Source: Ruminococcus flavefaciens 007c | Lineage (GTDB): Bacteria; Bacillota; Clostridia; Oscillospirales; Ruminococcaceae | Direction: 5' to 3' | NCBI RefSeq assembly: GCF_000571935.1 | Contig: NZ_ATAX01000036.1 | Coordinates: 124,001 to 188,000, forward strand | Length of the DNA stretch: 64,000 nucleotides | Part shown: positions 8,020-15,529 of the stretch, piece after piece | How positions within the stretch are numbered: position 1 is the stretch's first letter | How the letters are laid out: each line of letters opens with the position of its first letter | Notes under the pieces: model-generated | Told to the model about the DNA's origin: nothing | The model's input: the letters and a program-made list of their open reading frames with translations, nothing else | Database searches by the model: none | Made by a program: the position numbers and the translations under genes

Positions 8020-8370
8020 ATGGCATTATTTGGTAAGAAAAAGGAAGAGAAGAAAGAGGAAACTTCATGCTGCTGTTGCGGCGGAGAGCAGACTACAAAC
8101 GAGACTACATCTACTTGCTGCGGTGAACCTGTTGACGGTATCTGCTGTATCAAGGTGCTCGGTTCGGGCTGTAAAGCCTGCCATCAGCTCTACGACAACA
8201 CTGTCAAGGCAGTTGAGGGAATGGGCATCGAGGTCGAGTATGTCACAGACCTGAAGAAGATAATGGTGTACGGAGCAATGTCAATGCCTGCCCTTGTTGT
8301 CAATGAGAAGCTCGTTTCCTCTGGTAAAACTCTGAAGCCTGCGGAGATATTGAAGCTAATTGGTGAATGA
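8020..8370 (+). CDS. Small thioredoxin-like redox-active disulfide protein
   Basis: 116 residues. The C-terminal 75 residues form a minimal thioredoxin fold with the active site GSGCKACHQL and the cis-proline segment MSMPALVVNEKLVSSG, typical of small redox-active disulfide proteins found next to DUF318 permeases. The N-terminal 40 residues are charged and very cysteine-rich (TSCCCCGGEQ and STCCGE), unusual for the family and probably metal binding. RBS TAGGAGG. Last gene of the arsR-type operon, closed by a strong terminator. Confidence 0.85.
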   Translation: MALFGKKKEEKKEETSCCCCGGEQTTNETTSTCCGEPVDGICCIKVLGSGCKACHQLYDNTVKAVEGMGIEVEYVTDLKKIMVYGAMSMPALVVNEKLVSSGKTLKPAEILKLIGE

Positions 8371-8378
8371 CAAAATAA

Positions 8379-8403
8379 AGGCAGCCGTATGGCTGCCTCT
8401 CTT
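8379..8403 (+). terminator. Terminator of the arsR-type operon
   Basis: AGGCAGCC (8379-8386) pairs with GGCTGCCT (8391-8398) around GTAT, followed by a pyrimidine tail. Confidence 0.8.
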
Positions 8404-8528
8404 TTACGTTCCTGATTTTGTTCTATGCAATTATAACAGCTGACAATAGAGGACTTTTACAGCATCATATTTACGGCTAAATATAGCCGTTTATCGATTA
8501 AATTGTGATTGCTACCCTATCCGCAGTA
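8404..8528. other. Non-coding stretch with one short hairpin
   Basis: No gene is visible. ACGGCT (8473-8478) and AGCCGT (8485-8490) form a small hairpin. The stretch separates the arsR-type operon terminator from remnant copy B. Confidence 0.4.
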
Positions 8529-8731
8529 CAGGCTGCAATAAGCGAAAGCAAGTAATTCGGAAATATACTCAGATTGGCTATTTTACGCTGAATCTGGACG
8601 ATGCTAAGAAGTACATCTACGCAAAGTCTACTAAGCGCAGAATACTAAGCTGGCGTGATATTCACGTTAACGTGTTTATCTGAATAAAAACAATGAGTCC
8701 TCACAGTTTCGGCTGTGAGGACTTTTTTGTT
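8529..8731 (+). pseudogene. Gene-tail remnant, copy B, with its terminator
   Basis: Second copy of the remnant at 3118-3319: the same tail, with K for E and I for L as the main residue changes, the same stop and the same type of terminator (AGTCCTCACAG 8696-8706 with CTGTGAGGACT 8713-8723). The two copies flank the 5.2-kb metal/redox module in direct orientation, as if the module had been brought in or could be lost by recombination between related elements. Confidence 0.55.
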
Positions 8732-8778
8732 CTTGAGTAATCTTTTTGCGCAAAAACGGTAATGTTTTAGAAAAACAA

Positions 8779-8808
8779 ATGACCGCAATTTGGCGGTCAT
8801 CATTTTAT
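8779..8808 (+). terminator. Hairpin with T-rich tail
   Basis: ATGACCGC (8779-8786) pairs with GCGGTCAT (8793-8800), then CATTTTAT. No intact gene ends before it; probably a relic terminator. Confidence 0.45.
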
Positions 8809-8968
8809 AACTTTAATTTTGTATGCTCCACGGTCTTCGGGACCACAATCCTATCAGTACGGATATTCCGCGATTTAACTCATGTCTATAAAGTATCACT
8901 TTTCTTCGATTTTACGGTGTTTTTTAGTTCTGCCTCGACGATCACCTTTTGAGAAATTTTTTCAGTAC

Positions 8969-8989
8969 TGTAGGAAAAGTGTAGGAAAA
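8969..8989 (+). repeat. Tandem TGTAGGAAAA pair, copy 1
   Basis: TGTAGGAAAA occurs twice with one base between. The identical 21 bases recur at 12869-12889 in the same orientation. The design resembles the tandem TTTGTCACCC pair of the island ends and may mark arm-type sites of a different, now integrase-less element spanning about 3.9 kb. Confidence 0.5.
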
Positions 8990-8990
8990 A

Positions 8991-9194
8991 ATGGGACATT
9001 TATTCTTCTTTTGTTTCGCCGCCATAAAGGCGACCTTATTATTCCTATGCTGTTATGAACTCCGTCGGAGATCTATGATATTCCACAGCCTTCTCAAAGA
9101 CCATATACAGTCAGCTGATGAAGTAGCCTCAGATGTGATAGACGGAAAACTCAATCCCTTTCATCATGACAATGGCAAGGAAGAGGCAAAGTAA
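8991..9194 (+). pseudogene. Possible gene-tail remnant
   Basis: A 67-codon frame without a convincing ribosome binding site. The last 40 residues (from FHSLLKDHIQSADEVASD on) have protein-like composition, the first 25 do not. It may be the tail of a lost gene. Not recognised. Confidence 0.2.
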
Positions 9195-9240
9195 CAAGAA
9201 GCTCCTTCTCCACAAAGACAGATCCCCATATAGAATTTTT

Positions 9241-9270
9241 GCCCCTGAGTGTTACAAAGAGCTCAGGGGC
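9241..9270. other. Stem-loop
   Basis: GCCCCTGAG (9241-9249) pairs with CTCAGGGGC (9262-9270). It sits just beyond the 3' end of the minus-strand HExxH membrane protein gene, so it may end transcripts from either side, though no clear T run follows. Confidence 0.4.
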
Positions 9271-9284
9271 ATTATGTTTATTAT

Positions 9285-9309
9285 GTTACTAAGATAAATC
9301 AGAATTTAC
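9285..9309. repeat. 25-bp repeat, copy 1 (tail of the HExxH membrane protein gene)
   Basis: These 25 bases, covering the last codons and stop of the minus-strand gene, recur at 10043-10067 with one difference. The second copy again reads as VNSDLA-stop on the minus strand, suggesting a duplicated and then deleted gene tail. Confidence 0.45.
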
Positions 9310-9855
9310 AGTTTCTTCTTTTTTCAGTGCCTGTAATTCGTATATATAATTACGAAGAACACCTTTTTTTATAAAAAGTATGCTGCCGAGAACAACGATA
9401 ACCAAAGCTGCTGCACTTACGAACAACGGATTTGCAATCTGAGAAAATGACATAAGAAACTTTGTGCAATCGTCATTTGGCGGCGCAGTTCCATTGAGAT
9501 AGACAAAAGGAATGATTACCCAAGCCAACAGACAAGATATCGGCACAAGACCTGTGAAAAATGAAAACATCCGGTAAAAAGTGTTGTTTCGATCTTTTTT
9601 GTAGAACAATAAATACACAAGAGAAACAATCAGAGGTAAAACTGCTCCGTTTGCGTTAAGCCACAGGTTAGAAACAAATGTGTATTCTCCGCCGTGTCCG
9701 CTGACATGGGCTCCAAGTATACTGAAATCATCAATAACTTCTCCGGCTGAAAGCATTACGATTAAATGAACTGTTTCATGAAATAGGATATATAATACTA
9801 CCACAAGTATTGCTGATACAACAGTGCAAAGTGTCAGTTTGGTTTTTTTATTCAT
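9289..9855 (-). CDS. Multi-pass membrane protein with HExxH motif
   Basis: About 188 residues with four to five hydrophobic segments. The first helix is followed by LFHETVHLIVML, an HExxH zinc-peptidase motif, so this may be a small membrane metallopeptidase of the M50/DUF3267-like type; a second metal-ligand motif is not obvious, so activity is uncertain. The ATG at 9855 is chosen over TTG at 9873 because a purine-rich AAAGG-to-GAGAA stretch precedes it. The promoter at 9940-9968 serves it alone. Confidence 0.55.
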   Translation of the reverse strand: MNKKTKLTLCTVVSAILVVVLYILFHETVHLIVMLSAGEVIDDFSILGAHVSGHGGEYTFVSNLWLNANGAVLPLIVSLVYLLFYKKDRNNTFYRMFSFFTGLVPISCLLAWVIIPFVYLNGTAPPNDDCTKFLMSFSQIANPLFVSAAALVIVVLGSILFIKKGVLRNYIYELQALKKEETVNSDLS

Positions 9856-9939
9856 TTCTCGTCTGCCTTTCAATTTTGAGATTACTCTATTAAATTCCGA
9901 TTTAGCAGAGAGAGTCGTATTGTTCTCTCACTTACCCCT

Positions 9940-9968
9940 ATTATACCAAACCGCCCCGAAAAAGTCAA
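9940..9968 (-). promoter_or_regulatory. Promoter of the HExxH membrane protein gene
   Basis: Minus-strand TTGACT (9963-9968), 17 bases, TATAAT (9940-9945). A GAGAGA/TCTCTC hairpin follows in the leader (about 9909-9930). Confidence 0.65.
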
Positions 9969-9994
9969 TCTATGGGGCTATGCGGAATAAGAAA

Positions 9995-10026
9995 CGGATA
10001 GCCGTCTGATGAGGACGGTCTATCCG
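9995..10026 (-). terminator. Terminator of the minus-strand GNAT operon
   Basis: A long hairpin (CGGATAG-CCGTC with GACGG-TCTATCCG, one bulge) followed on the minus strand by TTTCTTATT. Confidence 0.6.
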
Positions 10027-10042
10027 TGTTTGAGTATATTCA

Positions 10043-10067
10043 GTTACTAAGCTAAATCAGAATTTAC
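10043..10067. repeat. 25-bp repeat, copy 2
   Basis: 24 of 25 bases match 9285-9309. See copy 1. It has no gene body attached. Confidence 0.45.
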
Positions 10068-10154
10068 CATTATATAAACATTACTCCGAGTTTTTTCAGC
10101 TTCTCAAAGTATTTTTCTTTTTTGGTATCAAACATAGTGCCTATTGCAGAAGTA

Positions 10155-10592
10155 TTACAGAACCTTTTCCATTCTTATGCAGTCGAAGGTGTCGCCGTGG
10201 ATGATACTGCTGTCCGTGACAGCATAGCCGAGCTTCCCGTAGAAGCCCGTAGCGGTGTCGCGGCTCTCGACCACGGCATTGGTGAAGCCGAGCTCGCGAA
10301 GCCATTTCTCGGCTTCCTCCACGACCTGCTCCCCGAGACCCTTCCCGCGGTATTCGGGCAGCACGACCACCCGCCCTATCATCGCGGAAGCGGCGTCTAT
10401 CGGATAGAAACGCGCCGTCGCAACAGGGAAATCGCCGTCGAGCAGAACAATGTACTTCGTGTCGGGAGTGTCGTGCTCGTCGAACTCGCGGCGCAGAGTG
10501 ATATTGTGCTGCTTAGCCATACCCTGTATGCGGACGTAGTACGCGCCCGCCTGCTGCCACGTTTCAGTTGCTCTCATCACTGTTATGTTCAT
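10155..10592 (-). CDS. GNAT family N-acetyltransferase
   Basis: About 145 residues of the GNAT fold; the acetyl-CoA-binding loop reads VVLPEYRGKGLGEQVVEEAE and the C-terminal motif is TATGFYGKLGYAV. The substrate is unknown. ATG at 10592, seven bases after AAAGGA, which overlaps the end of the upstream GNAT gene by 29 bases; this start is better supported than the one 13 codons upstream. Third gene of a minus-strand operon. Confidence 0.85.
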   Translation of the reverse strand: MNITVMRATETWQQAGAYYVRIQGMAKQHNITLRREFDEHDTPDTKYIVLLDGDFPVATARFYPIDAASAMIGRVVVLPEYRGKGLGEQVVEEAEKWLRELGFTNAVVESRDTATGFYGKLGYAVTDSSIIHGDTFDCIRMEKVL

Positions 10593-11049
10593 AGCTGTTT
10601 CCTTTCTCCATATACACGAATTCCAGTTCATCGTTCACGGCTTTCCGAGCAAATATCGTATAGCCTAGCTTCTGATACAGACAGATATTATCAATACTTC
10701 TCGTACTTGTGAAAAGCTCGTACAGTTTATCGGGAAAGCATTTCTCTATCTCGGACAGGAGCTTTGTCCCATAGCCTTTGTGGCGGTGGTCAGGGTGTAC
10801 CATGAGCTTGCCGATGTAAACAGTTCCGTCACGCTCTTGCGCCCGCACTGAGCCGATAATAGTATTCTTGTCATCGACCATTTTAAGTATAACGCCGCTG
10901 CTCCATTCATCAACAACTTCATCGATAGTCTGCTTCAGTGGAGGAATGTCTCTGCTTCCGAACAGGTCAGCCTCGCTCTGATATGCAAGGTATTGAAGCT
11001 GTAATATTTCTTTCAGGTCGCTGTGTTCGGCTTTCTTTATTTCACACAT
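10564..11049 (-). CDS. GNAT family N-acetyltransferase
   Basis: About 161 residues. The acetyl-CoA loop is VHPDHRHKGYGTKLLSEIE and the tail motif SIDNICLYQKLGYTIFARK. ATG at 11049 is preferred because GAGG lies eight bases before it; the ATG four codons upstream has no ribosome binding site. Substrate unknown. Middle gene of the operon that starts with the small helix-hairpin-helix protein. Confidence 0.85.
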   Translation of the reverse strand: MCEIKKAEHSDLKEILQLQYLAYQSEADLFGSRDIPPLKQTIDEVVDEWSSGVILKMVDDKNTIIGSVRAQERDGTVYIGKLMVHPDHRHKGYGTKLLSEIEKCFPDKLYELFTSTRSIDNICLYQKLGYTIFARKAVNDELEFVYMEKGNSYEHNSDESN

Positions 11050-11070
11050 ACAAAACCTCATTTCTATTAT

Positions 11071-11298
11071 TTACACATCTAAGAATTTCTCTATAACAAC
11101 CATTATCTCCTCAAGACGCTTACCACCGATACCCTTGATTTTGCTCAACTCTGTCTCAATAGCCGGAAGATCAATTGTTTTGCCCTGTTCTCCGAGCAGC
11201 TCATCACCATACTTGAGAATGAAGTTTGTAAGCTCCACGCGGTTCATTTTCTTGATTTTTCGATAAGTGTCCCTGTCGATAATCTCTTGATTTCCCAT
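11071..11298 (-). CDS. Small protein with a helix-hairpin-helix-like motif
   Basis: 75 residues. The C-terminal half contains LSKIKGIGGKRLEEIMVVIE, which has the GIGG turn of a helix-hairpin-helix DNA-binding motif. Function unknown. ATG at 11298 follows AAAAGGAG by seven bases; the longer frame to 11325 runs into the promoter. First gene of the minus-strand operon with two GNATs. Confidence 0.6.
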   Translation of the reverse strand: MGNQEIIDRDTYRKIKKMNRVELTNFILKYGDELLGEQGKTIDLPAIETELSKIKGIGGKRLEEIMVVIEKFLDV

Positions 11299-11327
11299 AT
11301 ATAGCTCCTTTTCGTTTCTTATCACCT

Positions 11328-11356
11328 ATTATAGCACATCGCCGCTATAATGTAAA
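11328..11356 (-). promoter_or_regulatory. Promoter of the small HhH protein/GNAT operon
   Basis: Minus-strand TTTACA (11351-11356), 17 bases, TATAAT (11328-11333). Confidence 0.65.
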
Positions 11357-11403
11357 TACGTGAAACAGAAATGCTCAATTAGCGGTATTCCATATATGTA
11401 ACC

Positions 11404-11433
11404 TTGACTTTGGGCTACTGTGCAGTGTATAAT
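11404..11433 (+). promoter_or_regulatory. Promoter of the VanZ-like gene
   Basis: TTGACT (11404-11409), 18 bases, TATAAT (11428-11433), about 70 bases before the coding start. Confidence 0.6.
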
Positions 11434-11503
11434 ATGGATAGTAAGCAGGTTAATATGATAAACACGGGATTTATCAGCTTTCTGCTAAAGGAAGGATGCG
11501 GTA

Positions 11504-12046
11504 GTGACTATGATCGAGATTTCCTATCTACAGATGTTTATTTTTATAACTTTCATTTGGATACTTGTGCGATTCATAATTGCGATCAGATTCAAGAAGT
11601 TTTCGGTAAAACGCGAACTTCAGATGCTTCTTGTATACATATGCATTGTAGTTATTGCAAGATTTGTATACTTCCCGTTACATTTTGTTGACGGGGAAAT
11701 AGGTACTCTAACGATTGGATTTTCAAAGACACTGTCTGACATGATAAGTTTAATCCCGTTCTTTTTTCTCTTTGACAGATATGATGGATGGCTTATCAAT
11801 ATTATCGGGAACATAGCAATGTTTATACCAGTAGGAATAGTATGGCCTATCTGTTTTAGAAAGCTTGATAGTATCAAAAAAACTGTGTTTGCCGGTATTT
11901 GTTTTATTATCTTTATTGAGCTTTCCCAGTTGTTATGTACAGAAAGGCATACAGATATTGATGACGTGATACTAAATACAAGCGGTGTTTTGATCGGAGC
12001 GTGTATTTTATTTGCTATACGAAAAAGTCGTAATGATGTGTCTTAG
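11504..12046 (+). CDS. VanZ-like membrane protein
   Basis: 180 residues with four to five membrane helices and the VanZ-family (PF04892) pattern NIAMFIPVGIVWPI followed by FIELSQLL and DIDDVILNTSGVLIGA. VanZ proteins raise teicoplanin tolerance in enterococci, but most family members have no tested role. GTG start at 11504, seven bases after AAGGAAGGA. Confidence 0.8.
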   Translation: MTMIEISYLQMFIFITFIWILVRFIIAIRFKKFSVKRELQMLLVYICIVVIARFVYFPLHFVDGEIGTLTIGFSKTLSDMISLIPFFFLFDRYDGWLINIIGNIAMFIPVGIVWPICFRKLDSIKKTVFAGICFIIFIELSQLLCTERHTDIDDVILNTSGVLIGACILFAIRKSRNDVS

Positions 12047-12092
12047 TGTAAAATATCTGAATGAGTGATATAATGTAAAAGGGTGGTATAAT

Positions 12093-12701
12093 ATGAAAAA
12101 GAAATCATTTGCTGCAATAATTGCGGCGCTCATACTTCTTTGCATAGCTTCTGGCGCTGCGGTATGTGAAAGAGGACCCTCGCCTGAGGAGATTTTTGAA
12201 AACAATAAGATCCTTACGGCGGAAGAAGCACTGGAATGGGCTTATGATAATCCTGTCGTTGTTCAAGACGACGGTCAGATCACTTCCGGCAGGGATGTAT
12301 GGGACAGCTTTTTTGATTCCGTAAATGCGAAAAAGCCAGCTTCTGTTATGTGCGTATATAACTATGTGCTGGATGAGGAAAGCGTATCTCCCGAACTGTA
12401 TGAGGAAGAAAAGGACCTGTATCCTCAGCTGTTCTTCTGCTTGCTGCGTTATGACGGAGAAGTATTCCATGTAAAAATGAGAAAAAGCGATGAAACAAAG
12501 CTCGATACCGATGAAACATATAAATATCTGCTGCATTTGTCCGCAGAAAACCCGGATACGGCGTTATACAGATACACAGACCAGTATGTTCTGGTAAACG
12601 ATCCCTCAGTGACATGGGAACAGCTGCAAAGGTCAATGTTCAGTTCACAGTCAAGTGATTGGATAAAGCATTCAACGGTATATATGGATATGTATAATTG
12701 A
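12093..12701 (+). CDS. Secreted protein of unknown function
   Basis: 202 residues with an N-terminal signal peptide (MKKKSFAAIIAALILLCIASGAAVC; the single cysteine at its end could also make it a lipoprotein, though the box is atypical). The rest is acidic and soluble, with no motif I recognise. A GGTGG sequence precedes the ATG. A terminator follows 19 bases after the stop. Confidence 0.65.
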   Translation: MKKKSFAAIIAALILLCIASGAAVCERGPSPEEIFENNKILTAEEALEWAYDNPVVVQDDGQITSGRDVWDSFFDSVNAKKPASVMCVYNYVLDEESVSPELYEEEKDLYPQLFFCLLRYDGEVFHVKMRKSDETKLDTDETYKYLLHLSAENPDTALYRYTDQYVLVNDPSVTWEQLQRSMFSSQSSDWIKHSTVYMDMYN

Positions 12702-12719
12702 ACGCTGACATAGAAACAA

Positions 12720-12748
12720 GTCCCCGCGATTGCGGGGACGTATTCGTA
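12720..12748 (+). terminator. Terminator-like hairpin
   Basis: GTCCCCGC (12720-12727) pairs with GCGGGGAC (12732-12739) around GATT; the tail is only moderately T-rich. Confidence 0.6.
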
Positions 12749-12868
12749 TATAGGTGACTGAAAGGGGAAATATTCAAAAGGTTATTTTAGCCCGAAAACA
12801 GAAATCCCTGTTATGCATTTTTCTTATTATATAATTTTAGGCTTGATTAGGTAGTCTGGAAAGATAAG

Positions 12869-12889
12869 TGTAGGAAAAGTGTAGGAAAA
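12869..12889 (+). repeat. Tandem TGTAGGAAAA pair, copy 2
   Basis: Identical to 8969-8989 over 21 bases. Located 58 bases from the 3' end of nadE. Confidence 0.5.
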
Positions 12890-12946
12890 TAATAAGAATC
12901 TCACAGCCACTTGCAAGTTCGTTTGTGTATCAATTAGATCACGTTA

Positions 12947-14857
12947 TCAATCAATGTTATCCAATTCTTTCAGCCAAATATTAGCGGAAGCATCACTTGG
13001 CATACGCCAGTCGCCGCGTGGAGAGAGAGTTACAGTTCCGACCTTCGGACCGTCGGGCAGGCATGAGCGCTTGAACTGCTGTGTGAAGAAGCGTCGATAA
13101 AATGTGTTCAGCCATTTCATTATAAATTCCTTAGAATATGTTTCTGCGAATGCGAGACAGGCGATACGGAATATCTTTGAAGGTGAAAATCCGTATCTAA
13201 GCATATAGTACATGAAGAAATCGTGAAGCTCATACGGTCCGACGATATCCTCGGTCTTCTGTGATATAGTGCCGTTTTTCTCAGGTGGGAGAAGTTCGGG
13301 ACTGACAGGAGTATCCAGTATATCAGACAGAACTTTTTTCAGTTCACCGTTCGATATTTCAGCTTCATAGTTTACAAGCCAGCGCACAAGGGTTTTCGGT
13401 ATGGACGAATTCACCGCATACATGGACATATGGTCGCCGTTGTAGGTCGCCCAGCCGAGGGCAAGCTCCGAGAGGTCTCCTGTGCCGACAACGATACCCC
13501 CGAGCTGATTTGCTTTATCCATAAGCACCTGAGTGCGTTCTCTTGCCTGTGAATTTTCGTATGTCACATCGTGAACATCAGGCAACTGCCCTATGTCAGC
13601 GAAATGTTGGGTTACGCTCGCGCAGATGTTTATCTCGGTAAGCGTTGCACTATAAGCTTTTGCCAGCGAGCAGGCGTTATTGTACGTCCTATCGGTAGTT
13701 CCGAAGCATGGCATGGTTATGGTATGGATACCGCTCCTGTCAAGTCCAAGCATATCGAATGCGTGAACGGCAACTATCAGGGCAAGTGTGGAATCAAGTC
13801 CGCCCGAAAGTCCGAGTACAGCCGTTTTGCAGCCAATATGCCTCAGACGTGTCATAAGTCCGACAGCCTGCATGGTGAGTATTTCTTCACATCTGCTGTC
13901 AAGTGCCTTTTTGTCGGACGGAACAAACGGAGTTTTTTGGAAAGCTCTGTCAAGGATCGTCTCAGTAACATCAAGCGAAAAATATGCAGTTTTACAGCTC
14001 GGGCAAGCAGAAAAAGAGTTCATTCTTCTGCGCTCGTGGGATAATATTTTTATGTCGGTATCAGCAATTGTCAGTCCGCTTGAAAACGCCTTGGACTCAG
14101 CTAAAACAGAGCCGTTCTCCGCTATTATATTATGTCCTGCAAAGACCATATCCTGCGTTGATTCGCCTATACCCGAATCGGCGTAGGCATAGGTGCAGGC
14201 GAGCGAGCCCGAATGTGCTTTTATAAGCGTTCTGCGGTAGTCTGCTTTGCCTATGACTTCATCGCTTGCGGATAGATTGAATATGATGACAGCTCCCGAG
14301 GCTGCAAGCCGCTCCGACGGTGGAGAGCTTACCCACATATCCTCGCAGATCTCAACTCCGAAGGTAAGCTCGGGAAGCTCCCTGCAAGTGAAAATAGTAT
14401 CTTCAAGATGAACGGAATAATCTTCGTCAAGCTGAATATCCGCACACAGACTTTCGTTGGCAGCGGTAAAATGTCTGACTTCATAAAACTCGCTGTAATT
14501 CGGTATATTCTTCTTTGCAACAGCACCGATCGCTTTGCCTCTGTTTACGATAACGGCACAATTATACAGCTTTCCGCAGACTGCAAGGGGTACACCGATA
14601 AGTGAAACTATATCCAGTTTTTCTGTCTCTCTGATTATCCTGACAAGCTCATGTCTTGCAGAGCTTAACAGCGCGTCCTGCAAGAAAAGGTCACTGCAGG
14701 TGTAGCCTGTAACAGATAGCTCTGGAAAACAGGCGATCTTAACGCCTTTGCTGTGAGCTTCGGTGATGAGTTCAATTATACTGTCAGCATTGTACTGACA
14801 ATCTGCAACTTTAACATCAGGCGTTGCACAGGCTATTTTTATAAATCCGTCCTTCAT
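12947..14857 (-). CDS. nadE: Glutamine-hydrolysing NAD+ synthase
   Basis: 636 residues, the usual length of the two-domain enzyme. The N-terminal nitrilase-type glutaminase has FPELSVTGYTC (catalytic Glu near residue 46) and FGVEICEDMW (catalytic Cys near 170). The C-terminal amide-ligase domain has the pyrophosphate loop LGLSGGLDSTLAL near residue 350 and GTGDLSELALGWATYNGDH. It converts nicotinic acid adenine dinucleotide to NAD+ using ATP and ammonia from glutamine. It stands divergent from the amide-ligase cluster and shares the same promoter and leader-hairpin design, which hints at co-regulation. Its presence within the putative island is surprising for a central enzyme. Confidence 0.95.
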   Translation of the reverse strand: MKDGFIKIACATPDVKVADCQYNADSIIELITEAHSKGVKIACFPELSVTGYTCSDLFLQDALLSSARHELVRIIRETEKLDIVSLIGVPLAVCGKLYNCAVIVNRGKAIGAVAKKNIPNYSEFYEVRHFTAANESLCADIQLDEDYSVHLEDTIFTCRELPELTFGVEICEDMWVSSPPSERLAASGAVIIFNLSASDEVIGKADYRRTLIKAHSGSLACTYAYADSGIGESTQDMVFAGHNIIAENGSVLAESKAFSSGLTIADTDIKILSHERRRMNSFSACPSCKTAYFSLDVTETILDRAFQKTPFVPSDKKALDSRCEEILTMQAVGLMTRLRHIGCKTAVLGLSGGLDSTLALIVAVHAFDMLGLDRSGIHTITMPCFGTTDRTYNNACSLAKAYSATLTEINICASVTQHFADIGQLPDVHDVTYENSQARERTQVLMDKANQLGGIVVGTGDLSELALGWATYNGDHMSMYAVNSSIPKTLVRWLVNYEAEISNGELKKVLSDILDTPVSPELLPPEKNGTISQKTEDIVGPYELHDFFMYYMLRYGFSPSKIFRIACLAFAETYSKEFIMKWLNTFYRRFFTQQFKRSCLPDGPKVGTVTLSPRGDWRMPSDASANIWLKELDNID

Positions 14858-14877
14858 AGTATCCCTCCAAAAAGAAA

Positions 14878-14950
14878 AAAGGCACTGCGAAAAAACGCAG
14901 CGCCTTTGCTTGTCTGAGATAATTATATATCAGATACAAGAAATTGTCAA
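14878..14950 (-). promoter_or_regulatory. nadE promoter and leader hairpin (terminator-like)
   Basis: Minus-strand TTGACA (14945-14950), 17 bases, TATAAT (14922-14927). The short leader holds GGCGCTGCG and CGCAGTGCC (14895-14903 with 14881-14889), followed by a run of Ts and then directly by GGAGGG. In shape this is an intrinsic terminator between promoter and ribosome binding site, so expression probably depends on antitermination or hairpin remodelling. Confidence 0.7.
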
Positions 14951-14958
14951 GGAAAAAC

Positions 14959-15030
14959 TTGACATAATAAAACGAGTATGATATAATGCAAGTAAAGAGC
15001 AACGGTGCTGAGTATTCAGCACCGTTTTTG
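14959..15030 (+). promoter_or_regulatory. Promoter and leader hairpin of the GNAT/PPDK-like unit
   Basis: TTGACA (14959-14964), 17 bases, TATAAT (14982-14987); leader hairpin ACGGTGCTGA (15002-15011) with TCAGCACCGT (15016-15025) and Ts, followed eight bases later by GGAGG. It is divergent from, and built like, the nadE leader. Confidence 0.7.
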
Positions 15031-15049
15031 CGTTTTTGGAGGTGATACG

Positions 15050-15511
15050 GTGTTACAGATAAAATATAAATGGACTGACGGCAACAACAGGGATTTTCAG
15101 AGATTTTATTTATCTACAGAGGAATACTACAGTAGCCTTGTAGGTGGAGTTCAGAACCGCAAAGGCTTTATCCCTTACAATATATCCGAAAGCATAGGCA
15201 CTGTGCTCATAGCCTGTATTGATGATATCGCTGTTGGCTGTGCGGGACTTAAAAGATACTCAGATACAGATGTGGAAATCAAGCGAGTATGGGTTGAACC
15301 TGAATACCGCCGACATCGTATCGCTGAAAACATGATGAATATGTTAGAAGAACTGGCAGAAAAAATGAAGTTTCAGCGTACTGTGCTGCAAACTCGTGAA
15401 GCGATGAGAGAAGCCGTATCGCTTTATGAAAAGCTTGGATACTATCGTATCAATAATTATCCGCCTTACGACAGGCTCGAAGGTGCAGTCTGCTATGCTA
15501 AAAATCTGTAA
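15050..15511 (+). CDS. GNAT family N-acetyltransferase
   Basis: 153 residues. Acetyl-CoA loop VWVEPEYRRHRIAENMMNML and tail REAVSLYEKLGYYRINNYPPY, which resembles the small-molecule GNATs with a terminal PPY motif. GTG at 15050 is eight bases after GGAGG; the longer frame from 15005 would run through the leader hairpin and is rejected. First gene before the PPDK-like gene, and likely part of the amide-ligase cluster. Confidence 0.85.
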   Translation: MLQIKYKWTDGNNRDFQRFYLSTEEYYSSLVGGVQNRKGFIPYNISESIGTVLIACIDDIAVGCAGLKRYSDTDVEIKRVWVEPEYRRHRIAENMMNMLEELAEKMKFQRTVLQTREAMREAVSLYEKLGYYRINNYPPYDRLEGAVCYAKNL

Positions 15512-15529
15512 TAAAAGGGAGGTGCTTCT

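Noticed and set aside
14878..15030. Leader hairpins considered as a known riboswitch class
   Set aside because: They are too short and simple for glutamine, preQ1, guanidine or THF aptamers, and lack their conserved loops; listed only as terminator-like leaders.
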